From Myxosarcina sp. GI1 (lineage in GTDB: Bacteria; Cyanobacteriota; Cyanobacteriia; Cyanobacteriales; Xenococcaceae): 64,000 nt of DNA. The stretch spans positions 63,421 through 127,420 of the forward strand of contig NZ_JRFE01000007.1 of assembly GCF_000756305.1 (NCBI RefSeq), written 5' to 3'. The position numbers and the translations under genes are program-made. The notes under the pieces are model-generated. The model worked only from the letters and a program-made list of their open reading frames with translations, did no database searches and was not told the origin of the DNA. Positions 39,963 through 48,800 of this stretch are shown piece by piece (positions within the stretch are counted from its first letter, which is position 1; each line of letters opens with the position of its first letter).

Positions 39963-40802
39963 CTATAGCACAGTAGAACTATGTTCACTTTTTAAAGCAC
40001 TTCTAAAAAGATCGATTTTGCTTCTAATTTTAACTCCAGTATCTATATTCTCTCGAACAACAGCAATCGCACTAATAACTTGCTCTCTTGGTTTAGTTTT
40101 AATTTCTTCAATTAAGGTTTTGCTTAATCTGATGTTTAATTCTGAAAGTAAATTTTGTATTTCTTCGTCTATTTGTGCGCTTATTAAAGCTGATTGTTCA
40201 GATGAAAAAAAAGAACTTAAATCATTTTCTTTGGGTACTAATTGTATAACTTTTTCTGTGTTCTTTGGACTTTTTGTATTTTCTGTCTTGTTTTTATATC
40301 CTTGAGAAAGAATAAAGTTTCTTGATTCAGACAATTGTTTTTCGGTAAAGTCCAACTGTTTTCTAAGTCTTTTATTTTCCTCCATTAATTTAATATTTTC
40401 TGCTTTCAGACGATCTACTGTATTTTCGCTTTTTCCCATTTCATAAACATTGGTAGCGATAATTTTTATTTCTTTAGTTAGTTCTGCTTTTTCTTGTTCC
40501 AATATTTTGATGCGGTTACGAAGTTGCGTAGCAATTATTTGATGAGTCTTACTAGAAGGTGATTGAGGTTTAACAGGATGATATTTCTGTTGCTCTCTCA
40601 AAGTTTGAATACGATATGCTAATTCTGGATATTTATATATATAGCTAACAGAAACATTAGCCTCTCTAGCTACAGAGCGAATAGTAATTTTATGCTGCTT
40701 CTTGACTAAAGTTTGAATTGCTTTTTCGGTTCTTTCTAAAGCTTCTTTCTTTTTTTTCTCAGCAGCCTTAGTAAGTACCTCTATTCTTTTGTCACCCATC
40801 AT
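39963..40802 (-). CDS. DUF6262 / Tn554 TnpC-like transposition protein
   Basis: A 279-aa protein. The N-terminal helix-turn-helix region (KITIRSVAREANVSVSYIY followed by KYPEL, LR) is typical of the DUF6262/TnpC accessory protein of Tn554-like transposons. A long charged coiled coil of Lys/Glu then runs through residues ~90-170. A good SD-like GGAGGAG stretch lies just before the ATG at 40802. Immediately upstream is the end of a tyrosine-recombinase gene, the usual tnpB-tnpC order. The tail may have been altered, as its stop lies at an island junction. Confidence 0.75.
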   Translation of the reverse strand: MMGDKRIEVLTKAAEKKKKEALERTEKAIQTLVKKQHKITIRSVAREANVSVSYIYKYPELAYRIQTLREQQKYHPVKPQSPSSKTHQIIATQLRNRIKILEQEKAELTKEIKIIATNVYEMGKSENTVDRLKAENIKLMEENKRLRKQLDFTEKQLSESRNFILSQGYKNKTENTKSPKNTEKVIQLVPKENDLSSFFSSEQSALISAQIDEEIQNLLSELNIRLSKTLIEEIKTKPREQVISAIAVVRENIDTGVKIRSKIDLFRSALKSEHSSTVL

Positions 40803-40816
40803 TCTCCTCCAAAGAA

Positions 40817-40942
40817 CTATTTATTTTTTTTTAAATTATTAGCTACTTTCGTATTCATTTCAATCTGTCTTTCCCAATCATTTGCTCTTGCCTTTTCTAT
40901 TATTTCTTCAGTTTTTGCCAATTCTTCCTGATGAACTCCTAA
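40817..40942 (-). pseudogene. C-terminal end of a Tn554-type tyrosine recombinase
   Basis: The minus-strand frame reads VHQEELAKTEEIIEKARAND, then WERQIEMNTKVANNLKKNK and a stop at 40817-40819, 15 bp before the tnpC-like gene. This is the typical last ~40 residues of TnpB-like recombinases, after the catalytic Tyr. The rest is missing; an upstream in-frame stop and IS4-like sequence begin at about 40945. Confidence 0.65.
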
Positions 40943-40958
40943 AAATTATTTTGTTGTT

Positions 40959-41337
40959 CTAAAATCTCCACAAGTCAAAGCTAGCATGGCGAGTTGTCAA
41001 ATTAGCAGTCCAAGATTTTTGCTCATCTTGGCGGGGAACTACAATTTCTAATTGACCATCCGAAGCAATTCCTTCGATTGCCTCTTTTTGATTTTTTTTC
41101 TTAGTCTTGAGAGGTCTTGTCCGTGTTTGTTGCTTTAAAATTTCCAAAGGTACTCTTTATTCGTGACGATTTCCAGAAATTGTAAGTAGCTTTGGTGTTT
41201 GCCCAGTCACCGCTTGCCTGCGGAACACTCCCATGAGGTTGTTGGGCTAAATTTTCAACAATTTCGATCGATCTTTGATTTAATCTTTTGTCTGGAAGCT
41301 TAGCATACTTTAGTTCTTCGGTTGCCCACGAGTGCAT
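40959..41337 (-). pseudogene. broken IS4-family transposase
   Basis: The 41101-41337 frame gives an IS4/Tn5-type N-terminal DNA-binding domain (WATEELKYAKLPDKRLNQRS, ANTKATYNFWKSSRI). A different frame, 40959-41147, gives a piece from the middle of such transposases (GQLEIVVPRQDEQKSWTANL). The catalytic Asp/Glu region between and after them is deleted, and the two frames overlap at about 41101-41147. This is a non-functional insertion-sequence remnant sitting in the Tn554-like recombinase gene. Confidence 0.75.
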
Positions 41338-41666
41338 TTTTAAAAGCTAGATTACCTGTTTTGTTTTTGCCAGCTTTTCAGCACTTAGAGGGTAAGGCAT
41401 AGATATCAGTAATTTTATCTCTATTAACGTTGTAGAAGTTAAGAATATGGTATCAGAATAGTTTATACAACAATAGTATTTAATACTACTTTTTAACTTT
41501 GTGAACGTTGTTGTTGTTTTCTTTAAAGCTGCTTATAATTACTCTTATCGGAATTAAACGATTGCATTTAACAGCAATAGCTGTAGCGACCGCATTAAAG
41601 TTTTTCAAAGAAATATAAATTTTGTAATTGGCAGGTCAATTGAAGCGGAATGACAGCCAATTTTTG
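41338..41666. other. intergenic, transposon edge
   Basis: 329 bp between the IS4 remnant and an exported-protein gene. I looked for the missing part of the recombinase and for terminal inverted repeats and saw neither convincingly. Confidence 0.4.
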
Positions 41667-42986
41667 TTATTTAGCTAACTGCAACTTGACATTAGTATCA
41701 TCAGACAGCGCAGACACTTCTTCGTAAATTACTCTAAGTGATAAATTTGGTTTCAACCTGACTGAAGTAGATAATATCGCACCATCTCCTTGAGAACCAT
41801 AGCCATAACCAAGATCGAACTTCCATCGGTATCGATCGCTTTTAAACAACGAACGCGAATGCAAACTTCCTCCCCAAATAGTTAAATTCTTTTGGCTATC
41901 TGGTAGTTGACGTATTTCGTATTTAAAAAAGAGAGAACAGTCAAAACCTACAGGTAGCGAATCTAAAATATTCAGATTGACTTCCGATTGAGTTTTGAAT
42001 TTGTTGGCAGCAAGAACTAGTTGCAAGTTGCCTAGTTGAGAGTCTAATTGCCAATTCCAATTGTTGTTGTTGTCTAGTTCGGCTTTGGCATTTAAAGAAA
42101 AGTATTCGTTTTTAGCTGCTACTTTTAATCCCGCACTTAAAAGTTCTTGTTGGCTGTTCCCCCTGGCTGTTAGATTCAAGCCCGAAAGCATCGCCCAGTT
42201 TAAATCGAACCTTTGCTTTTCTGGTTCGTTATAGTAGTTAACAACCAGATCGTTTAAAGGTTTGAGTCGAATGTGAGAGCGAACTTCTAATCCTCGTTCT
42301 CCAGTTAACAATGAGACAGTGGTGCGTAAAGGTAAAAAATCACTTTGGTAAGTAAACTGGCTAAAGCTTTGTAATAAATTTTCGTAAATAAAACCAACAC
42401 CAACTGTGACATCATCAGACAAACCTTGATGATAGGCAACCCCGCCTCTAAATTCTTCAAACTCTTTAGAATTAGTAGTGCGATCGACTAAGTCTTTGTT
42501 GCCTCCTCCAGAAACAGTTAATACTGCATTCCCTGGAGCTAAGACAGGGGCTTCGTTAGCGTAATTTAATCTGGATAAATTAAATTTTTCTTCGCTATGT
42601 CCTTTACCAAAATGCTCGATAGTAGTTAGACCCCAATATTTTTGATTTTGACTGGGCCAAAACGTGTTTTGAAAACCAAGAATTAAATTTTCTTTTTGGT
42701 TTTGTTGTGTAAACGGCTGTTGCTTTAAAGATAAAACTCTGTCGTTAACTGGATTTATTTTAACTCCTTCTTGTTTGAGTTTTACGCCTATATTGCGATC
42801 GATATTTATCTGGTTGACATTAAGCGAAAATGTCGATATTTTATCATAAGTGAATAATTTTGCCGACAAGTCACGATTTGATGATTTTGGATGTTTATGG
42901 GGTTGAGAATTAGCAAAAGCAGGAGTATTAAATAAAGAGGCACAGTAAAAACTACTAATCAGTAGATTGGCTACGATAGTTTTCAT
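41667..42986 (-). CDS. exported beta-rich protein, probable outer-membrane barrel
   Basis: A 439-aa protein with a signal peptide (MKTIVANLLISSFYCASLFN, ending at FANS). The rest has alternating hydrophobic and polar strands, many aromatic residues and repeating motifs such as GVAYHQGLSDDVTVGVGF and WKFDLGYGYG. The C-terminus ends in NVKLQLAK. The pattern suggests a beta-barrel or a secretion-usher-like barrel domain rather than a soluble enzyme. The family is not recognised. It lies at the right side of the transposon debris and is divergent from 43334. Confidence 0.6.
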   Translation of the reverse strand: MKTIVANLLISSFYCASLFNTPAFANSQPHKHPKSSNRDLSAKLFTYDKISTFSLNVNQINIDRNIGVKLKQEGVKINPVNDRVLSLKQQPFTQQNQKENLILGFQNTFWPSQNQKYWGLTTIEHFGKGHSEEKFNLSRLNYANEAPVLAPGNAVLTVSGGGNKDLVDRTTNSKEFEEFRGGVAYHQGLSDDVTVGVGFIYENLLQSFSQFTYQSDFLPLRTTVSLLTGERGLEVRSHIRLKPLNDLVVNYYNEPEKQRFDLNWAMLSGLNLTARGNSQQELLSAGLKVAAKNEYFSLNAKAELDNNNNWNWQLDSQLGNLQLVLAANKFKTQSEVNLNILDSLPVGFDCSLFFKYEIRQLPDSQKNLTIWGGSLHSRSLFKSDRYRWKFDLGYGYGSQGDGAILSTSVRLKPNLSLRVIYEEVSALSDDTNVKLQLAK

Positions 42987-43333
42987 TCATCTTAATTATT
43001 GTGTGTGTAAGAGAGTAATAAGGCTTAAATTAATACCAACTTTTCATTAAAAACTTACCCTATAAATAAAAGTTTTTGCTGTTTGCAATAACTAATAAAA
43101 ATAGAGTCGGGCTTTTAAGAGTCGATCGCCAAAAGACTTTTTAGAGATCGATAAACTTTTTTTGTCACCCACTATTCTATTGTGAATAGTTTTGAAGTGC
43201 CAATGATGAAGATCTGATAAACTTGGGTTTTAATATGTTAAAGATTTAATAAAATGCTATTACTAATTTATTGAGAATCGTTAAGCAGAAAAAAGTTTTA
43301 TATATTTTACTTGTAATACCAAAAATAAACTTT
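42987..43333. other. divergent intergenic region
   Basis: 347 bp between two divergent genes for exported proteins. It must hold both promoters. AT-rich. I see no clear operator, RNA or repeat. Confidence 0.4.
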
Positions 43334-44143
43334 ATGAAAATTTTGGCTAATATGAAAAACCGCCTGTTTAAGTATAACTGGTCGATCGCTTTGTTACTTG
43401 GTTTGGGTATTTGGGGAGTATCTGGAAGTCTGGCTGAGGCGCAAACTGCAGATGCACCTAAAAAACTACAAACAATTATTTCAGAAATAGAAGCGGCTGC
43501 TAACGATAAAGATATATCAGCAGTGATGGAATACTATAGTTCCGAATATACCAACACCGATGGTTTGTCGCGCAGTTCTCTATCTCAGGCACTGTCTCAA
43601 ATGTGGGAAGACTATTCCAATCTAAACTACACAACTACCATAGAATCATGGGAAAATAACGGCAATGAGCTAGTAGCCGAAACCTCAACCAAAATTAGTG
43701 GAACTAAAAATAACCAAGGAAGAGACGTTCGGCTCGATTCTACTTTGCGATCGCGCCAGTATTTTCAAGATGGTAAAATAATTCGTCAAGAGATTTTATC
43801 AGAAGAAACCAAACTAACCTCTGGTCAAAATCCCCCACAGATTGAAGTTTTCGCGCCCAAAACTGTAGAAACTGGCGAACAATATAATTTTGATGTTGTC
43901 GTTACCGAACCCCTTCAGCAAGACGTACTGTTAGGTGCGGTAGAAGAAGAGAGAACGACAAGCGATCGCTACCTCAATCCTACTGCTTTAGAGTTACAGC
44001 CACTGTCGGCAGGAGGGATCTATAAATTAGTTACCGCACCGCTGCTTCCAGATAGTAACTGGCTATCGACTATTTTAGTACGTGGCGACGGTATTACTAT
44101 GTTTACCCAAAGAGTAAATGTTGAAGAGCGCGGTGCAGAATAG
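43334..44143 (+). CDS. exported NTF2/SnoaL-like domain protein
   Basis: About 269 aa from the ATG at 43334; an open extension to a TTG at 43271 is unlikely to be used. A signal peptide (KYNWSIALLLGLGIWGVSG ending AEAQ) is followed by an NTF2-like region: helix AANDKDISAVMEYYSSEYTN, then strands through RSRQYFQDGKIIRQEILSE. A second beta-sandwich-like domain follows with IEVFAPKTVETGEQYNFDV. It is a periplasmic protein of unknown function, of a type widespread in cyanobacteria. Confidence 0.7.
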   Translation: MKILANMKNRLFKYNWSIALLLGLGIWGVSGSLAEAQTADAPKKLQTIISEIEAAANDKDISAVMEYYSSEYTNTDGLSRSSLSQALSQMWEDYSNLNYTTTIESWENNGNELVAETSTKISGTKNNQGRDVRLDSTLRSRQYFQDGKIIRQEILSEETKLTSGQNPPQIEVFAPKTVETGEQYNFDVVVTEPLQQDVLLGAVEEERTTSDRYLNPTALELQPLSAGGIYKLVTAPLLPDSNWLSTILVRGDGITMFTQRVNVEERGAE

Positions 44144-44174
44144 TTTTAGTTTTACTTCTCAACGATATTTTTAT

Positions 44175-44202
44175 CCTCAAAGGCTTTTTTCTTTGAGGTT
44201 TT
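44175..44202 (+). terminator. intrinsic terminator after the NTF2-like gene
   Basis: CCTCAAAG (44175-44182) pairs with CTTTGAGG (44191-44198) over an 8-nt loop, followed by TTTT. It lies 32 bp past the stop codon. Confidence 0.65.
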
Positions 44203-44214
44203 AAAAACTTTAGT

Positions 44215-44244
44215 TTTGTGTCAAATATAAATATATGACACAAA
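44215..44244. promoter_or_regulatory. inverted-repeat operator, copy 1
   Basis: TTTGTGTCA (44215-44223), a 12-nt A/T-rich spacer, then TGACACAAA (44236-44244). The arms are a perfect inverted repeat with their centres 21 nt apart, about two helical turns, as expected for a protein dimer. It precedes a decayed copy of the HTH regulator gene (44376-44410). Confidence 0.7.
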
Positions 44245-44375
44245 TGTAGCGATAAAAATTGTTTCACAAAATCAATTTCCTGCTTAAGAGCGGTAAAAGG
44301 AAAATGGGAAATAGGAAACGGAAGATCGCAAGATGTAATTAATTATGTTTAAGCACTTAATTTCAGTTTTTCTAA

Positions 44376-44410
44376 AAATGTTTCAAAGTTCAATATTTGA
44401 TACAAAAATA
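44376..44410 (+). pseudogene. decayed copy of the HTH regulator, 3' end only
   Basis: AAAATGTTTCAAAGTTCA and the following bases to GATACAAAA match the 3' end of the intact gene (45643-45676), with KMFQSS retained and the rest diverged. It lies 130 bp after operator copy 1. The remaining sequence of 44245-44520 shows nothing else. Confidence 0.55.
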
Positions 44411-44520
44411 TGGGCAGCAGTATTTACATATTGTTCGTTTACTGATGATTGGCAAAAAAAACTACTAAAATTGGTAAAGGCAATACGATCTCTCACATAG
44501 CCATTAACGCGATCGCGATT

Positions 44521-44988
44521 TTACAAAAACCTACTTAAGTCAAACTCTTCGTCAATAGGTTCTTCTTTAAATCTTTCTGCATTGAGAATCAACAATAATC
44601 TTTCTGTATAATCTACCGCACCGCGTAACTCTTCTCTTAGCTTTTCTAGTCCACCATTGGCATACTCTTCAAAAATCGCTATTCTTTGCTCCTCTGCTTT
44701 AACATCATGAGGCGCAATAATTTTGATATTTTGAGTTTCGGCGATCGCTAGCAGCTTGATTAAGCTATCGTAACCGCGAGAGATAAATACTTCCAGGCTA
44801 ATAGGTGCGGGTTCGTTACCAGATACTTCTTTAATTGGTACTCGATGTTGATGTTTTGCTCCCAAACTAGCAGCAAACGCTATGACATCAGCATAAGTTT
44901 GAAATGGTGCAGTTGTACCTCTAGTATCTAGAAGGTTACGAACCAATTCGGCTTTATCTTTGGCTACTTTAATTCTCGGTAGTGCCAT
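44521..44988 (-). CDS. DNA phosphorothioation-associated protein 4
   Basis: A 155-aa protein matching the family known as DNA phosphorothioation-associated protein 4. It has the opening LPRIKVAKDKAELVRNLLD, the TYADVIAFAASLGAKH region, the central FISRGYDSLIKLLAIAE and the C-terminal FEEYANGGLEKLREELRGAV, with DYTERLLLIL after it. Its molecular role is unknown, but it co-occurs with dnd genes. An operator copy lies 48 bp upstream of its start (45036-45063), so it is a likely target of the adjacent HTH regulator. It is on the opposite strand from dndC and dndD, 9.4 kb away. Confidence 0.82.
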   Translation of the reverse strand: MALPRIKVAKDKAELVRNLLDTRGTTAPFQTYADVIAFAASLGAKHQHRVPIKEVSGNEPAPISLEVFISRGYDSLIKLLAIAETQNIKIIAPHDVKAEEQRIAIFEEYANGGLEKLREELRGAVDYTERLLLILNAERFKEEPIDEEFDLSRFL

Positions 44989-45035
44989 GAGCGACTGAAA
45001 TACAAATTATTTATCTGTAGCTTAACTCTTTATCT

Positions 45036-45063
45036 ATGTGTCATATTTAAATTTATGATACAT
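45036..45063. promoter_or_regulatory. inverted-repeat operator, copy 2
   Basis: ATGTGTCA (45036-45043), a 12-nt spacer TATTTAAATTTA, and TGATACAT (45056-45063), with one mismatch between the arms. It lies between phosphorothioation-associated protein 4 (start 44988, minus strand) and a truncated regulator copy (plus strand), so it may serve both. Confidence 0.7.
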
Positions 45064-45115
45064 TTTTAAAAAGCAATATTATTTTTACCTTAAAATGAAA
45101 TAAATATTGTCCGTT

Positions 45116-45193
45116 GAGATCGATTATTCGGTACAAAACAACATTCTATCCAAAATGTTTCAAAGTTCAAAAACTGACACAAAAGAAAACTGA
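45116..45193 (+). pseudogene. truncated copy of the HTH regulator gene
   Basis: The frame reads EIDYSVQNNILSKMFQSSKT then DTKEN and a stop. It aligns with the last 27 residues of the intact product (KIDYSVQNSIPYYEMFQNSK and on). The HTH half is absent: only ~50 nt separate operator copy 2 from this fragment. Confidence 0.8.
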
Positions 45194-45373
45194 AAAAATT
45201 TTAATGGCGATCGCTAGATCTAGATATTGATAGACTAATCGTTACTCAGAAGAATGCTTATGAGATAGCGCGACGTATCAGTATTTTAATAAGTGCTTTA
45301 ACAGTCAAAGAAGTTAAGAATTAGCTGTGTTATATGTCTGAATTAATGCGATCGCACTAGTTTCAAACCAGTT

Positions 45374-45405
45374 TTTTGTGTCACAATTAAATTTATGACA
45401 CAAAA
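45374..45405. promoter_or_regulatory. inverted-repeat operator, copy 3, at the regulator gene
   Basis: TTTTGTGTCA (45374-45383), a 12-nt spacer CAATTAAATTTA, and TGACACAAAA (45396-45405). Perfect 10-bp arms, ending 12 bp before the ATG of the HTH gene. This is the position expected for autoregulation. Confidence 0.75.
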
Positions 45406-45417
45406 ACACCAAAAACG

Positions 45418-45687
45418 ATGTTAATTGACGGTAAAAAATACACCTACAAACAGCTTATAGAAGAAACAGGGTTATCTAGAAGTACACTCCACAGAAGAAT
45501 CAAAGTTTTAAAAGAATCTGGAGTGCCTTTAACTATGGGAGCAATCTTGCGTTTTCCCACTGCCTGGGCTTTTTACGACAAAGAAGGTAATTTCTATGCT
45601 TCTAAGATCGATTATTCAGTACAAAACAGTATTCCCTACTATGAAATGTTTCAAAATTCAAAAACTGACACAAAAGAAAATTTATAG
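45418..45687 (+). CDS. small HTH DNA-binding regulator
   Basis: An 89-aa protein. Residues ~9-35 form a helix-turn-helix: KYTYKQLIEETGLSRSTLHR then RIKVLKESG. The remaining part is short and polar (KIDYSVQNSIPYYEMFQ, KTDTKENL). It is not a known full-length repressor family. The perfect palindrome 12 bp upstream and the two further copies nearby make it the probable DNA-binding factor for those sites. The last codons (AAA ACT GAC ACA AAA) themselves spell an operator half-site. Confidence 0.75.
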   Translation: MLIDGKKYTYKQLIEETGLSRSTLHRRIKVLKESGVPLTMGAILRFPTAWAFYDKEGNFYASKIDYSVQNSIPYYEMFQNSKTDTKENL

Positions 45688-45822
45688 ATTAAAGTAATCA
45701 ATGTAAATTTTTATAAACTATATAACAAAAAAGCGGAAAACCTAATAAACACGGCAATAAACTAGAAAACAGGTCAAATATACTCCTACAGTCTTTATTT
45801 TATTTAGACATTGCCCTAAAGC

Positions 45823-48800
45823 ATGATTCCGCTACAGCTTACTCTCAAGAACTTTTTAAGTTATCGCAATACAAGCTTAAACTTTCGCGGTCTACATACG
45901 GCTTGTATCTGCGGTGCTAATGGCGCGGGAAAGTCATCTCTGTTAGAAGCAATTACCTGGGCAATTTGGGGTAAAAGTCGCGCTGCAACCGAAGACGATG
46001 TGATTCATGGTGGAGCAAATAACGTTAGGGTAGATTTTGACTTTATTTATAACGATCGCACTTATAGAATTATTCGCTCCCGCCCTAGAGGTAGAAGTAG
46101 TTCCTTAGAATTTCAGGTAGAAACCGAGTCTGGAAGATTTCGTTCCCTTACCGCCAAAGGCTTGAAAGCAACACAGGATGAAATAAATGCCTGTTTGAAA
46201 TTAGACTACGATACTTTTATCAACTCCGCTTACTTACGCCAGGGGAGAGCGGATGAATTTATGTTACGCCGTCCTAGCGAACGCAAGCAGATTTTGGCAG
46301 ACTTATTAAAGTTAGATCGCTACGAAGAATTAGCCTCCCAAGCCAAAGAAATAGCTAGAGATTATAAAATTAAAATCGAACAAACACAGCAGAGTCTAGC
46401 ACCCTTAGAAACAGAATTAGCCAAAAGAAAAGAAATTGAAGCTCAAATAGAGCAAGGCAAACAGCAAATAACCCAGCTACAGAAGTTACAGGAAAGCGAT
46501 CGCGCCAGACTACAGCAAATACAGGCAGTAGAATATCAGCGTCAGAGTTGGGAACAACAGATTGGTGTTCGAGAAAATCAATATCAAAATTTAGTTAAAG
46601 ACTGCGATCGCGCTACGGAAGATATTACAGGCTTACAAAGCAAACTAGAGCAACTCGCCAAATTGCTACAGCGAGAAACAGAAATTACCAAAGGTTACGA
46701 ACAACTATTAAAGTGGCAGACAGCAGAAAAAGATTTATCGGCAAAGCTAGACGCACATCAACAAGCACAGCAGCAAAAACAACAGTTAGAAAGACAGTTA
46801 GTTCGGCAGCAAAACGCGATCGCCCTACAAGTAAGTCAGATAAAAACTCGTATTGAGGCAATCGAGCAACAGGAAGGAGAAATACATAAAACTGTAGCTC
46901 GTTCTGAAGAAGTAGCAGAGGCAGTCGCTAAATTAAATAAGCATCGTCAAAGACTTCAAGAATTAGATCGAATTCAACAATATGTCTCGCCGTTATTGCA
47001 ACAGAGAAATAACTTACAAACCAAAATAGAAAGAGAAGAAGCGCGGCTTTACGAACGATTGGAGCGATTACAAACCTCTGCCCAACAGCTAGCATTAGAT
47101 ATTCAAACAGTGCCAGAAAAGCGAGATCGCCTGTTGACAGTAGATGCTCGGATTGAAGATTTAGATAAGAAAAAAGTATATCAAAAACGAGTTGAAGAAA
47201 AAGGCAACGAAAGAAAAGAATTTCGCTCAAAGCTACAGGAAAATCATCGCCTTTACGAACGGCAAAAACATGAATTACAGCAAAAATTAGAAATGCTGGC
47301 AATACCCGATGCTGCCTGTCCATTATGTCAACAAGAGTTAGATCGTCACCATCGCGATCGCGTTATTGACAAAACCCGCAAACAGCAACAAGAAATAGAA
47401 GAACAAATGTGGGTAATTAGAGAGCAACTAACCACTAGCGATCGCGAATTACAGTTGCTGCGTCAGGAATACCAGCAGATATCTCGTGAAATAGTAAATT
47501 ATGATTCTTTGCAGCAACAATTAGGGCAACTAGAAGCACAGCTAGAAGCAACCGAAGAAATTTACGACAAATTACAGGCTACTAAAGAAGAAAAAGATAG
47601 CTTAGAAAATTCTCTACGTAATGGTAATTATGCAGTCGAGTTTCAGACACAGATTAAGCAGCTAGATACTCAAATTAAGCAGCTAAATTATGACGAACAA
47701 ACTCACGCTTTAATTCGAGGTGAAGTAAATAACCTGAGATGGGCAGAAATCAAGCAGGCAAAAATAGAAGATGCGCGATCGCGTCAGGAAAAATTAGATC
47801 GGCAAAAACCAGAGCTACTAAAGCAAATTACCGAGCTACAAACGCAGTTAGATAAGTTACCTATTGATTCGGAAATTCAACAGCAAATAAACGATATAGA
47901 ACGGCAAATAAAAGAGTTGGGTTACAATCGCACTATCCATCAAAATATTTTGGCTTCATTACGTCAGGCACAATCTTGGCAATTCAAACATCAAGAATTA
48001 CAGCAAGCCAAACAGGAATATCCCCAACTACAAAAGAAATTGCAGGAGTTAGAAAGCTTGTTACGCTCGCGTTTGCAAGACAAAAATACCGCCCGACAAC
48101 AGTTAGATAACTACATCGCTCAGAAAAACCAGATAGACGACTACCGTAGTGAAATTCAACAGCTAGATCTTACTATTCACCAACGCCGCCAGCAGTTAGA
48201 CGAATTAATTTCTCAAAGCGGTAGGTTGCAGCAGACAATAAGCCAAATTGATAACCTCAAAACAAAATACCAAGAAAAAGGCAAACAGTTAAAAGAGTAT
48301 GAAAAACAGTTTCGCATCTATCAAGAGCTAACCCAAGCCTTTGGTAAAAATGGCATTCAGGCACTAACCATTGAAAATGTCCTGCCTCAGCTTGAAGCCG
48401 AAACCAATCAAATTTTAGCCAGACTGACGGGAAATCAGTTTCACGTTCAGTTTTTAACCCAAAAAGCAAGCAAAAACCGTTCTAAGAAAAAGACTAAGCT
48501 TATCGATACCTTAGATATTTTAATTGCCGATGCAGGAGGAACGCGCCCCTACGAAACTTATTCTGGTGGTGAAGCTTTTCGGATTAATTTTTCGGTAAGA
48601 TTGGCATTAGCTAAACTCCTAGCTCAACGAGCGGGAACTGCCCTTCAGATGTTAATTGTCGATGAAGGATTTGGCACTCAAGATGCCGAAGGTTGCGAAC
48701 GTTTGGTAGCAGCAATTAATGCGATCGCTTCAGATTTTGCCTGTATCCTTACCGTTACCCACATGCCGCAATTTAAAGAAGCCTTTCAAACAAGAATTGA

